A stretch of 64,000 bases of DNA from Symbiopectobacterium purcellii_A (GTDB lineage: Bacteria; Pseudomonadota; Gammaproteobacteria; Enterobacterales; Enterobacteriaceae), in the NCBI RefSeq assembly GCF_052050035.1, contig NZ_CP189882.1, positions 3,534,001 through 3,598,000 of the forward strand. Direction: 5' to 3'. The position numbers and the translations under genes are program-made. How positions within the stretch are numbered: the first letter of the stretch is position 1; every line of letters begins with the position of its first letter. Below, in pieces: positions 29,169 through 38,638 of the stretch. The notes beneath the pieces were generated by a model. That model was not told where the DNA came from and searched no databases. It was given only the letters and a program-made list of their open reading frames with translations.

Positions 29169-29744
29169 TTAGCGTGTAATATCGGCTTCCGGTGACGGTT
29201 TTTCTGACGCCGCATTCGCTTTATACCGTTCCATATACTGGTGCTGAAAAATGCACATGCGAATGGTATTGCGGTATTCGCCGTTGATGAAAAACTCGTG
29301 GCGCAATTCGGCTTCGACTTCAAAGCCCAGCTTGGCATAAATGTGGATAGCCTTGGTGTTCTCTTTATCCACAATCAGGTACAGCTTGTACAGGTTCAGT
29401 ACGGAAAACCCATAATCCATTGCCAGCTTGGCGGCGGCACTGGCATAACCACGCCCCTGATAGGCAGGGTCGATAATAATCTGGAATTCAGCGCGGCAAT
29501 GGATATGGTTGATTTCCACCAACTCGACCAGACCTACCCGATTTTTTTCAAACTCGATGATAAAGCGCCGCTCGCTTTGGTCGTGAATGTGCTTGTCGTA
29601 GAGATCGCACAATTCCACAAAGGCTTCATAGGGCTCTTCAAACCAATAACGCATCACGCTGGCATTGTTATCCAACTGATGGACAAAATTGAGATCCTCT
29701 CGTTCCAGAGGCCGTAAACGCACGATATTGCTCGTGCCAGACAT
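29169..29744 (-). CDS. speG: SpeG, spermidine N1-acetyltransferase
   Basis: 191 residues, GNAT fold. The enzyme acetylates spermidine with acetyl-CoA and prevents polyamine toxicity. LRPLEREDLNFVHQLDNNASVMRYWFEEPYEAF at the N-terminus is a SpeG hallmark, and the acetyl-CoA loop is QGRGYAS (near residue 94). The C-terminal tail beyond FQHQYMERY differs from E. coli and may be partly non-conserved. I chose ATG 29744, preceded by GGGAGGAAAC, rather than the start 12 codons upstream. An IS5-D end lies 55 bases upstream of the start and may have removed or changed the promoter. Confidence 0.92.
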   Translation of the reverse strand: MSGTSNIVRLRPLEREDLNFVHQLDNNASVMRYWFEEPYEAFVELCDLYDKHIHDQSERRFIIEFEKNRVGLVELVEINHIHCRAEFQIIIDPAYQGRGYASAAAKLAMDYGFSVLNLYKLYLIVDKENTKAIHIYAKLGFEVEAELRHEFFINGEYRNTIRMCIFQHQYMERYKANAASEKPSPEADITR

Positions 29745-30075
29745 GTTTCCTCCCATTACCTGTTTGCCACATGGCAACACGATGAGTATAGCGTGCTTTA
29801 AACTAGTTGCTGAATAGAGACTTGCATTTTTTGTCAGGCTATTGAGAATAAAAAGAGGTTTAACTTAGAGAATAAAGGTTTGAAATGATCAACAAAGAGC
29901 GGTTGTTACGAGATAATCGTTTATGTAAAGCAATCATTGGATTATCAGTCGAAGAATTGAAAAATTTAGCCGCTGAATTTTCAGCTTGTTATTTGATTTA
30001 TCGGAAAAAGAATCGAAAAGATCACGAGCGGCAGATGGGTGCAGGGCAGAAAGGATTTATCCCAACCCCATTAGA

Positions 30076-31383
30076 GAGAGTGTAAAAAGATCTGTGTAAG
30101 TGGCATTTTGAGGAAAACCTTCAGAGGACAAAAAATGCCTATCAGCAACGAACTTATTGACCAACTGCTTCAGGATTGCCACTCCCCTCAGGAGCTTCTG
30201 GGTGAATCAGGCCTACTCAAGGAGCTGACTAAAAGACTGGCGGAACGGGTTCTTCAAGCTGAGATGGAGATACACCTTGGGTATGCTAAGCATGACCCGG
30301 CTGGTAATCATTCAGGCAACTCCCGCAATGGCAAGACATCCAAGAGCGTACGTAGCCAAAATGGGGCGCTCGAGCTCGATATTCCGCGCTACCGCAACAG
30401 TACCTTCGAGCCGACACTGATCGGTAAGCACGAAAAGCAGCTTAACGGCTTCGATGACCGCATTATTCCTCTCTATTCCAGAGGGCTATCAACCCGTGAT
30501 ATTCAGGCTCACTTTAAAGAAGTCTACGGGGTTGATGTTTCCGCTGGCTTCATTTCTCAAGTGACCAATGCCGTGATGGATGACGTTAAGCGCTGGCAGC
30601 AACGGCCGCTGGATGCGTTTTATCCCATTGTTTACCTTGACTGTATTGTGGTCAAAAGCCAGGACGGCGGAGCCGTGACCAACAAGTCTGTTTACTTTGC
30701 TCTAGGCATCAACGGCCAGGGCGAAAAAGAGCTGCTGGGGCTATGGATAGCCAAAACCGAGGGGGCCAAGTTCTGGTTATCTGTAATGACAGAACTGAAA
30801 AATCGTGGGCTACAGGACATCTTCATCGCCTGCTGCGATGGCCTGAAGGGCTTTCCTGATGCCATTGAAGCTGTTTACCCGCATACGCGGGTACAGCTCT
30901 GCATCGTGCATCAGGTGCGGAACTCGCTGCGCTACGTCGGCTGGAAAGAGCGTAAAGCCGTTGCTGCTGACCTGCGCACTATCTATAGTTCCGCAACGCT
31001 AGAGGGCGCTGAAGAGGCCCTGGATGCCTTCGCGGCCAAATGGGATGAGCAGTTCCCGACGATCAGCCCATCGTGGAGAAATAATTGGGAACGTCTCATC
31101 GTCATTTTTGATTTTCCGCCGGAGATCCGCAAGGTTATCTACACCACCAACGCGATAGAGTCGTTAAATGCTTCATTGCGCAAGATAACGAAAACGCGAC
31201 GAATATTTCCAACGGATGACTCGGTGCTAAAATTATTCTATCTAGCCTTGCATAATATCTCGGCTAAATGGACCCTACCAATCAGAGACTTGAAACCGGC
31301 TATGAGCCAATTCATGTTGATGTATGGAGATCGGATTTCCGGTTAAGCGATGGAGCCATTTACACGAAATTCTTTACAGACTC
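30076..31383 (+). mobile_element. IS256 divergent copy
   Basis: 1308 bp, 8-bp duplication CCATTAGA. The left end reads GAGAGTGTAAAAAGATC, differing from the common GAGACTGTAAAATAATC, and many scattered substitutions mark it as a separate lineage. Confidence 0.93.
30135..31346 (+). CDS. IS256-family transposase, divergent lineage
   Basis: 403 residues from ATG 30135 (an upstream in-frame start at 30108 is less likely). All three catalytic motifs (YLDCIVVK, ACCDGLKGF, TNAIESLN) are intact. Compared with the other IS256 copies it has for example GALELDIPRYRNS for GEIELDIPRDRNS and DLKPAMSQF for DWKPAMSQF. Intact frame and intact ends. Confidence 0.94.
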   Translation: MPISNELIDQLLQDCHSPQELLGESGLLKELTKRLAERVLQAEMEIHLGYAKHDPAGNHSGNSRNGKTSKSVRSQNGALELDIPRYRNSTFEPTLIGKHEKQLNGFDDRIIPLYSRGLSTRDIQAHFKEVYGVDVSAGFISQVTNAVMDDVKRWQQRPLDAFYPIVYLDCIVVKSQDGGAVTNKSVYFALGINGQGEKELLGLWIAKTEGAKFWLSVMTELKNRGLQDIFIACCDGLKGFPDAIEAVYPHTRVQLCIVHQVRNSLRYVGWKERKAVAADLRTIYSSATLEGAEEALDAFAAKWDEQFPTISPSWRNNWERLIVIFDFPPEIRKVIYTTNAIESLNASLRKITKTRRIFPTDDSVLKLFYLALHNISAKWTLPIRDLKPAMSQFMLMYGDRISG

Positions 31384-32085
31384 CCATTAGATAAACTGCT
31401 TTTTATTTTATTGTATTTAAAATGTTATCCGACCTATGATTTGCAAGGACTTCTTTTTGGTTTAGATAGAACACGGGTATGTCGCTGGGTAAAAATATTA
31501 TTGCCGGTTTTAGAGATGACCTTGGGGCGAGAATGTGTTTTGCCCGCTCGTCAAATTCGCTCTGCTGAGGAATTTTTTCGCGCCTTTCCTGGAGTTAAAG
31601 ACGTCTTTATTGATGGGACAGAGCGACCTGTCCAAAAGCCTAAGAATCTGCGTCGGCGAAAAAAAATGTATTCGGGAAAGAAAAGACAGACCACTCGAAA
31701 AGGGCTTATTATGACTGACGAAACAAGGCAAATTGGATTTATCCCCATGAGCAAAAATGGGCGCCGTCACGATAAACGCTTACTCGATAAAGTCGATATA
31801 ATTCGCCATATTCCTCCTGAGGTAACCATCTGGGCAGATACCGGTTTTCAAGGTATAGATAAACAGCATCCTAATACACAAATCCCAAAAAAAGGAACTC
31901 GAAAAAGACCTTTATCACCTGAACAAAAACAAGAAAATAAAATAATCTCGGGCATCCGTATTACAGTTGAACACGCCATTGCGGGTATCAAGCGCCTCGG
32001 TTGCATGACCCAAATTTTACGGAATCGTAGACCCTTTATTGATGATACCTTCTTACTCCTTAGCGCCCGTCTTTGGAATTTCCAT

Positions 32086-33141
32086 GGCTTTGTTGAATAA
32101 ATCAGAATTAGCCGACAGGATGACTCCCTCTGCTACACCTGTTATCCTATCCTGACGCTGTGTGGCATACCCAACAACGTCATACGGTTCAGCGCTTTGA
32201 CCATCGCTATGGCTTCACCTAGTTGAGCCTCATAGTCACGCAGGCTCAGATGGCCACCCAGCAAAGTTTTTATGCGGAACATCGCTGTTTCTGCCACTGA
32301 ACGCCGGTGATAACCCACTTTCTTTTTCCACATATCATTACTCCCGCTCAGACGCTGATTCGCCACCGCATGGTTACGCTCATGGTACTTGTCCGGCCAG
32401 TATTTGGCTCCGCTTCGCGGCGGGATAAGGGGCCTGATTTTCTTTCTTAGCAAAGCATCGTGGCAGTAACGGGCGTCATAAGCACCGTCTGCTGACACTT
32501 CCCTGATTTTTCGGTGGGTTTGGTTAATCAGGCCCGGCAGTGCCTGCGCATCTGTCGTTCCGCTGAGCGATAAGTCGGCACAGATAATCTCATGCGTCGC
32601 ACTGTCTGCTGCCAGATGAAGCTTGCGCCACACTCTTCGTCTGTCAGCCCCATGCTGCCTGACTTTCCATTCACCTTCGCCAAAGACCTTCAGACCGGTA
32701 CTGTCGATGACCAGATGCGAGATTTCACCACGCGTTGGCGTTTTTATGCTGATACTGACGGTTTTTGCCCGCCGACTGACCAGAGAGTAGTCCGGGCAGC
32801 GCAGTGGCAGGCTCATCAGTGTAAAAACCGAGTCGACAAAGCCCTGTAATGCCCGGAGCGACAGGTTAAACACGCGCTTTATCATCAAAACCGTGGTAAC
32901 AGCCATATCGGTGTAGCAAAGCGGCCGACCACGACCTTCAGGCGAAGAACTGTCAGTCCATGCAGCGATGGCCGACTCATCAAGCCAGACCGTCAGGGAG
33001 CCGCGTTGTCTGAGTGCTTTGTTGTAGGTGGGCCAGTTGGTGATTTTAAACTTTTGCTTTGCCATGGGGAGCTGCTATCGGGAGCGATGATAGTGCTTTG
33101 ATCCGGCGATCCCCTGAAAGTTCGATTTATTCAACAAAGCC
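32086..33141 (-). mobile_element. IS903-like copy without target duplication
   Basis: 1056 bp, ends intact, but the flanks AATTTCCAT and TCACCGAAA do not match, and 27 bases of IS5-D that should lie between them are missing. This suggests a deletion next to the element or recombination between two copies. Confidence 0.92.
32142..33065 (-). CDS. IS5-family (IS903 group) transposase
   Basis: 307 residues with VIDSTGLKV, SADGAYD and RRSVAETAMFRIK catalytic motifs. Differs from the 1692 copy at a handful of residues (for example Leu for Val in EAQLGEAIAM, Asn for Ser in GLINQTHRK). Open and potentially active. Confidence 0.93.
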   Translation of the reverse strand: MAKQKFKITNWPTYNKALRQRGSLTVWLDESAIAAWTDSSSPEGRGRPLCYTDMAVTTVLMIKRVFNLSLRALQGFVDSVFTLMSLPLRCPDYSLVSRRAKTVSISIKTPTRGEISHLVIDSTGLKVFGEGEWKVRQHGADRRRVWRKLHLAADSATHEIICADLSLSGTTDAQALPGLINQTHRKIREVSADGAYDARYCHDALLRKKIRPLIPPRSGAKYWPDKYHERNHAVANQRLSGSNDMWKKKVGYHRRSVAETAMFRIKTLLGGHLSLRDYEAQLGEAIAMVKALNRMTLLGMPHSVRIG

Positions 33142-34100
33142 TCACCGAAACACCCTTATTTCACTATTAAGCAACACGCTTAACGGCAGACGCACGCAGC
33201 CAGGCGCAAATCGTCCAACTGACCCTGAATGGCGACGTAGACTGGGGACGCATCAACCATCAACTGCTGTTTGGTGTTGATTATGAAGCCGATCGTACCT
33301 TCCGTGGCGACATGATCCGTGGCACAGCAACTTCAGGTTTCAACATTTACAACCCGGTCTACGGCACCCTGCCCGCCTCCACCACGGTCAGCGCCAAAGA
33401 CAGCGACCAGCGTGAAAATATCGACAGCACCGGCTTTTTCGTGCAAGACACCCTGCGCCTGAACGAACGCTGGCAGTTGCTGGGCGGGTTACGCTACGAC
33501 AGCTTTGATGTCATGGCAGGCAAAGGCCGCCCATTTGTCGCCAACACCGACGGTTCCTACCACCGCATTGTACCGCGCACCGGCGTTATCTACAGCCTGA
33601 CACCGAACAGTTCGCTCTACGCCAGCTAAAGCGAATCGTTCAAAACCAATTCGTCTATTGCCACTCAAATCGGCGCACTTCCTCCTGAACTGGGCCATTC
33701 TTATGAAGTGGGCACCAAAATCGATCTGCCGGACCGTATCACCGCTAACCTGGCACTGTTCGATATTGTGAAACGTAACGTGATGGTGGATGAAACCATC
33801 GGCACTGAAACAGTGACACGCACCTCAGGCAAAGTGCGCTCGCAAGGTATTGAGCTGTATATGGCCGGTAAGCTCACCGATTCCCTGAGCCTGATCGGTA
33901 GCTACGCCTTTACTGATGCGCGCGTGGCGGCCGATCCGAAAAATAACGGTAACGAAATGACTAACGCCGCTCGCCACACTGCCGCGCTGTTCCTGACGCA
34001 AGATTTCGGGTCGCTTGGATGGCATGCCGGAGACGACCTGCGCGCAGGTGCCGGTGCACTCTACGTCGGTCGCCGTGCGGGAGATGCGGCCAACAGCTTC

Positions 34101-34984
34101 TATAGCTAAACGACTTAATTTTGATTACATTATTTAAATGAGCTATTCAATTGATTTTAGACGTAAAGTGATATCTACACGGAAAAACGAAGGGTTGAGT
34201 ATCCGAGAAACAGCGAAGCAATTTCGGATTGGCCCTGCCTCTGTATCGCGTTGGATTAATCAAATAGAGTCAAAAGCATCGACCACGCGTCAGCGAAAGA
34301 TCGATAAATCCGAGTTGATAAAAGATGTTGAACAATATCCAGATGCTTACCAAAAAGAACGTGCAGAGCGTTTTGGCGTTTGTCAGAAGGCCATTTGGCA
34401 AGCGCTTAAAAAGCTGGGATTGACCTATAAAAAAAACTCTACGTCATCCGAAAGCCGACGAAAACGCCCGGCAGGGATTTCAACAAAAAAAACAACAGTA
34501 TGAAAAAGAAGGTAAACCTATTGTTTTTATTGATGAAAGTGGTTTTTCACACGATGCCCCACGGACTCACGGCTATTCCCCAAAAGGTCAACGGTGTTTT
34601 GGCCTGAAGAACTGGGGAGCTAGGGGAAGAACAAATGTTATCGGCGCTTTATTAGGCACAACGCTGTTTGCTATCGGATTATTTGATATCAATATTAACA
34701 GCGATGTTTTCTATGCCTGGGTCACACAAGTCCTTATCCCAGTACTCCCTAAAAACAGTGTAATCATGATGGACAATGCCACTTTTCACAAAAAACATAA
34801 TATTCAACAAGTCATCATCGATGCAGGGTATATGGTGGAGTATTTGCCTACATATTCGCCAGATCTTAACCCAATTGAGCATAAATGGGCACAAGCAAAA
34901 AGCAAAAAAAGAGAGATGGGTTGCGATACAGAGAGTTTGTTCTCAGTCCATATGGTGTAATCAAAATTAAGTCGCTTGGCTATA
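34101..34984 (+). mobile_element. IS630 complete copy in the siderophore receptor
   Basis: 884 bp, TA at both borders, inserted between receptor codons for SF and YLDDYTVAD. Confidence 0.95.
34138..34960 (+). CDS. IS630 transposase, two-frame (orfA/orfB)
   Basis: OrfA is 34138-34503 (121 residues). OrfB continues in the +1 frame from the A8 run near 34487 to 34960. HTH in orfA; DDE residues in FIDESGF, MMDNATFHK and NPIEHKWAQ of orfB. No internal damage, so this is one of two undamaged standard copies in the window. Confidence 0.86.
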
Positions 34985-35184
34985 CCTCGATGATTACACC
35001 GTTGCTGACGCTTTTGTAGCCTATACCGTGCCGTTTAACTGCTACAAGGTGAAATGGCAGATGAACGTGAAGAACCTGTTTGATAAAACCTACTACCCGT
35101 CCAGCGGCAACAACCTGCGCGTGGCGGTGGGTGAACCACGTCAGGTACTGCTGCGTGCCAGCGTAGATTTTTAATCGCACCATG

Positions 35185-35226
35185 CCGCGCCCTTTGATCT
35201 TAACGATAAGGGCGCGGTCCTTTCCC
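35185..35226 (+). terminator. Rho-independent terminator after the receptor
   Basis: Stem CCGCGCCCTTT / AAGGGCGCGG with a following TCCTTTC, 10 bases after the receptor stop. Confidence 0.75.
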
Positions 35227-35262
35227 CCCACATCCCCCGCAAACGGTGGTTCTGCGAACAAA

Positions 35263-35367
35263 AAGCGTGTTGCTTAATAATGAAATAAGGGTGTTTCGGT
35301 GATTGAAGTAAATTTTACGCTGTTCTGAGATGGAAATTCCAAAGACCGGCGCTAAGGAGTAAGAAGG
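35263..35367 (-). mobile_element. IS5-D end fragment
   Basis: 105 bases of the IS5-D right end in minus orientation, cut by IS630 at a TA; the rest of the element is absent. Its outer flank is AAA, the complement of the unmatched TTT flank of the IS5-D copy at 29800. Confidence 0.9.
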
Positions 35368-36258
35368 TATAGCCAAGCGACTTAATTTTGATTACACCAT
35401 ATGGACTGAGAACAAACTCTCTGTATCGCAACCCATCTCTCTTTTTTTGCTTTTTGCTTTTTGCTTGTGCCCATTTATGCTCAATTGGGTTAAGATCTGG
35501 CGAATATGTAGGCAAATACTCCACCATATACCCTGCATCGATGATGACTTGTTGAATATTATGTTTTCTGTGAAAAGTGGCATTGTCCATCATGATTACA
35601 CTGTTTTTAGGGAGTACTGGGATAAGGACTTGTGTGACCCAGGCATAGAAAACATCGCTGTTAATATTGATATCAAATAATCCGATAGCAAACAGCGTTG
35701 TGCCTAATAAAGCGCCGATAACATTTGTTCTTCCCCTAGCTCCCCAGTTCTTCAGGCCAAAACACCGTTGACCTTTTGGGGAATAGCCGTGAGTCCGTGG
35801 GGCATCGTGTGAAAAACCACTTTCATCAATAAAAACAATAGGTTTACCTTCTTTTTCATACTGTTGTTTTTTTTGTTGAAATCCCTGCCGGGCGTTTTCG
35901 TCGGCTTTCGGATGACGTAGAGTTTTTTTTATAGGTCAATCCCAGCTTTTTAAGCGCTTGCCAAATGGCCTTCTGACAAACGCCAAAACGCTCTGCACGT
36001 TCTTTTTGGTAAGCATCTGGATATTGTTCAACATCTTTTATCAACTCGGATTTATCGCTCTTTCGCTGACGCGTGGTCGATGCTTTTGACTCTATTTGAT
36101 TAATCCAACGCGATACAGAGGCAGGGCCAATCCGAAATTGCTTCGCTGTTTCTCGGATACTCAACCCTTCGTTTTTCCGTGTAGATATCACTTTACGTCT
36201 AAAATCAATTGAATAGCTCATTTAAATAATGTAATCAAAATTAAGTCGTTTAGCTATA
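35368..36258 (-). mobile_element. IS630 copy (7-bp duplication variant)
   Basis: 891 bp with the same extra TTTTGCT as the 17279 copy, and one orfA change (Ser for Ile in RQRKSDKSE). The left flank is IS5-D and the right flank is receptor gene, so the element sits at a recombination joint, not a clean insertion. Confidence 0.92.
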
Positions 36259-36493
36259 GCTGCTGTCTGTATCGGCGGCGGCGCGGTCAGATTGGGTGAC
36301 CACGACGGTATAGCCAACCGACTTAAAAATGATTACAGCCGATGCCCTGATATGTGGCAAAGAAGCATAGCTGGCTGTTATCAAAATAATGTCGCTTAGC
36401 TATATCTTCCTGCGCGCTCGAGGAGGCAGCGTGCGAACCCAGTGGCAACAACGCGATAAGTGGCCAGCCGCGACGGATAAAATTAGCGTTCAT
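36259..36493 (-). pseudogene. TonB-dependent receptor, N-terminal fragment
   Basis: Reads from ATG 36493. The first 25 or so residues (MNANFIRRGWPLIALLPLG, then SHA) form a signal peptide, followed by SSSAQED, VVVTQSDRAAADTDSS; a run of hydrophobic residues ending in TQ shortly after the signal peptide resembles a TonB box. MITE-A (36309-36404) interrupts it and IS630 cuts it at 36258. The start overlaps the stop of the upstream binding-protein gene by 11 bases, showing the two were translationally coupled. Confidence 0.8.
36309..36404 (+). repeat. MITE-A (subtype 2) in receptor N-terminus
   Basis: 96 bp. Carries the subtype marks GCCGATGCCC, TGTGGC and GCTTAGCTATA shared with the copies at 36927, 37672 and 59724. 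Confidence 0.94.
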
Positions 36494-36926
36494 GTGCGAT
36501 GTGACTCCAGAATGTCCCTGAAAATTCAATAGGTAAGAATTGTTGGTAGAGTTGTTTTAAGGTGTCTTGCGGTTGCAGATCGGCAAACAGATCGGGGTAA
36601 AGCGCTTTGGCAAACATCTCCACCATCACCACGTGATACGGGCTTAGGTAGAAGTTGTGCCACATACTCCAGGCGCGCCCCTGCTGCACGGCACGCAGGT
36701 GTGAAAGAATGGGTTCGTGTTGTAGCAGGGTGGTAAAACTGTTTTGCGCTTGCTGATCGGAAACGTCCGGGCCCAGCATCAGCGTTGAAAACCGTTTTCC
36801 TTCTGGCCCCGCCATGCCGGTGGCGATGTAGACATCCGGGTTGGCTGCCAGCACTTTTTCCGGGTTGAGTTCACCGTAGACGCGCTGAATGCTGTCGGCC
36901 GCAATGTTATCGCCACCCGCAAAGGT

Positions 36927-37022
36927 TATAGCCAACCGACTTAAAAATGATTACAGCCGATGCCCTGATATGTGGCAAAGAAGCATAGCTGGCTGTTATC
37001 AAAATAATGTCGCTTAGCTATA
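36927..37022 (+). repeat. MITE-A (subtype 2) in binding-protein gene
   Basis: 96 bp at a TA in the middle of the gene. Confidence 0.95.
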
Positions 37023-37671
37023 ACAGTTCACCGAGATTGCCACCGACCGCCGTGGTACAGCAGGTATCGCGGCGACCCAGATGCAGGTGCAACATCACGA
37101 TAGGCTTTTGCCCGTGATAGTGTGCCAGTCGTTGCGAAATGGCATCCATATGCTGCTGATAAAACGCGCTGAACGCGTCAGCACGCTCCGTGCGGTTCAG
37201 CACCTCGCCAAGTAAACGGATGCTGGGCAGGGTGTTTTTCAACAGTTCGACGCGCAGATCGACATAAATCACCGGGATGCCTGCGCGTTCAAGCGTTTGC
37301 TGTAGCGCCTCATCTTCCGTCGAAGTTTTAGCCAGGCGCGGCAGGATGACCAGATCGGGCTTTAACGGCAGAATGGCTTCGGCATTCAGTGTGCGTGGAC
37401 CGCCATCGCCAAGACGCGGGATCTGTGCAATGGCAGGAAACGCAGCGGTGTATTTTTCCCAGCTTTGCGCATCGTAACGCGCCAAATCTCCGGGCCAGCC
37501 TACCACTCGCTGTGCCGGGTTGCCGGGTTCTAACAACGCAAGGGTATAGAGCAAACGGCTTTCGCCAAGAAAAAGACGTGAAGGATTATCGGGAATCGCT
37601 ACCTGGCGCCCCAGCAGGTCGGTAACGGTCTTTCCCCAGGCGGTGGTGTTCGCCAACAGCAGCATGACCAG

Positions 37672-37767
37672 TATAGCTAAGCGACATTATTTTGATAACA
37701 GCCAGCTATGCTTCTTTGCCACATATCAGGGCATCGGCTGTAATCATTTTTAAGTCGGTTGGCTATA
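37672..37767 (-). repeat. MITE-A (subtype 2) in binding-protein signal peptide
   Basis: 96 bp, opposite orientation to the copy at 36927; interrupts the signal peptide after nine codons. Confidence 0.94.
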
Positions 37768-37839
37768 ACGCTTTGGTCAGGAATAACGCACGCATATTCG
37801 CCCTCTGCATAAAATCGAGCAGGGGAAGTTAATGAGTAT

Positions 37840-37858
37840 GAGAGTGATTGTCAATAAT
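37840..37858 (-). promoter_or_regulatory. Possible Fur box upstream of the iron-uptake operon
   Basis: GAGAGTGATTGTCAATAAT matches the 19-base Fur consensus at 12 positions and lies about 45-65 bases upstream of the binding-protein start. Weak by itself; the iron-uptake context makes it plausible. Confidence 0.4.
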
Positions 37859-37999
37859 GCTAAGGCGCGGAAAGTGCCACAAAAAGATAATGTTTTTTTA
37901 TATCATTAAGATGGTAATAATTTTGTAAATAAAGTGTCGTTCAATGGGAACTTTCAGGGCGGCACGGTTCTACCGCCTGAACGTCAATGGAGATTTCCG

Positions 38000-38638
38000 C
38001 TATTCGGCAGCATAGCCGTGTTTGGGAATACGCACGCCGTCAAGCCAGGCTTCGCCCTCGCGCATTTTAAGACGCCCTTCTGCAAACCAGTTCACCACCA
38101 GTGGATAGATGGTGTGTTCCTGGGTTTGTACCCGAGCGGCGAGCACTTCTTCCGTATCATCACTAAACACCGGGACCTTTGCTTGCAGAATCAGAGGGCC
38201 GCCATCCAGTTCGTCAGTCACGAAGTGAACCGAGGTGCCATGTTCCTTATCGCCCTTTTCCAGCGCTTTACGGTGGGTGTGCAGGCCCGGGTACTTGGGC
38301 AGTAGGGAAGGGTGGATGTTCAGCATTTTGCCTGCAAACAGCGCAACGAACTCCGGGCTGAGGATGCGCATATAACCTGCCAGTACCACCAGGTCCGGCT
38401 GGTATTGCGCCATCTCTTCTGCCATTGCGGCGTCAAAGGCGGCTCGGTCAGCAAACCCTTGCGGGTCGATGACATGAGCCGGAATGTCGGCTTCTTGCGC
38501 CAGCACCAGACCATAGGCTTCTGGATTGTTGCTGAACACGGCAGCAATATTCGCTTTGACGCGCTTGCGCGCGCAGGCGTCAATCAACGCCTGCAAGTTG
38601 CTTCCTTGACCTGAGAGCAAGACAACGATGTTTTTCAT
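38000..38638 (-). CDS. purN: PurN, phosphoribosylglycinamide formyltransferase
   Basis: 212 residues, normal length. It transfers formyl from 10-formyl-THF to GAR in purine synthesis. LLSGQGSNLQALIDAC at the N-terminus binds substrate phosphate, and the catalytic Asn, His and Asp are in MLNIHPSLLPKY and DELDGGPL. Its ATG overlaps the purM stop by one base (TAATG), so the two are a coupled operon. No lesion. Confidence 0.95.
   Translation of the reverse strand: MKNIVVLLSGQGSNLQALIDACARKRVKANIAAVFSNNPEAYGLVLAQEADIPAHVIDPQGFADRAAFDAAMAEEMAQYQPDLVVLAGYMRILSPEFVALFAGKMLNIHPSLLPKYPGLHTHRKALEKGDKEHGTSVHFVTDELDGGPLILQAKVPVFSDDTEEVLAARVQTQEHTIYPLVVNWFAEGRLKMREGEAWLDGVRIPKHGYAAE

Larger units (their letters stand above)
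29800..33181 (+). mobile_element. IS5-D copy holding IS256 and an IS903-like element
   Basis: Pieces 29800-30075, 31384-32085 and 33142-33181. The two outer flanks (TTT on the left, AAC on the right) do not match, unlike the clean copies, so a rearrangement runs through this element. Its transposase frame (30 kb start at 29885, ATG) is split after codon 63 by IS256. Confidence 0.9.
33182..35174 (+). pseudogene. TonB-dependent siderophore receptor, C-terminal part
   Basis: Roughly 370 residues of the beta-barrel, without the signal peptide and plug. Typical features: LLFGVDYEADRTFRGD, FVQDTLRLNERWQLLGGLRYDSFD, SSLYASxSESFKTNS, YEVGTKIDLPDR, KNLFDKTYYPSSG and a C-terminus QVLLRASVDF ending in Phe. 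This resembles ferric-siderophore receptors of the FhuA/FpvA type; the ligand is unknown. Lesions: 5' part missing at the IS5-D joint, an in-frame TAA at 33627-33629 (YAS-stop-SES, where Tyr is expected), and IS630 at 34101-34984. The matching N-terminal fragment probably lies at 36259-36493 on the other strand, separated by an inversion. Confidence 0.9.
36483..37795 (-). pseudogene. Periplasmic iron-siderophore binding protein, two MITE insertions
   Basis: An ABC-transporter substrate-binding protein of the FecB/BtuF type. The start ATG 37795 (after GCAGAGGGCGAAT) begins a signal peptide MRALFLTKA, which continues after MITE-A at 37672-37767 as LVMLLLLANTTAWG. The mature part contains VTDLLGRQVAIPDNPSRLF, PDLVILPRLA, VYGELNPEKVLAANPDVYIA and a tryptophan-rich C-terminus. 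A second MITE-A lies at 36927-37022 after GGNLGELL. Without the two MITEs the frame is continuous for about 370 residues. It is the first gene of an operon with the receptor and was probably Fur-controlled. Confidence 0.9.

Noticed and set aside
36309..37767. Regularly spaced identical repeats as a CRISPR array
   Set aside because: The repeats are 96-bp MITEs with TA duplications in both orientations, and the sequence between them is coding remnant, not short spacers.
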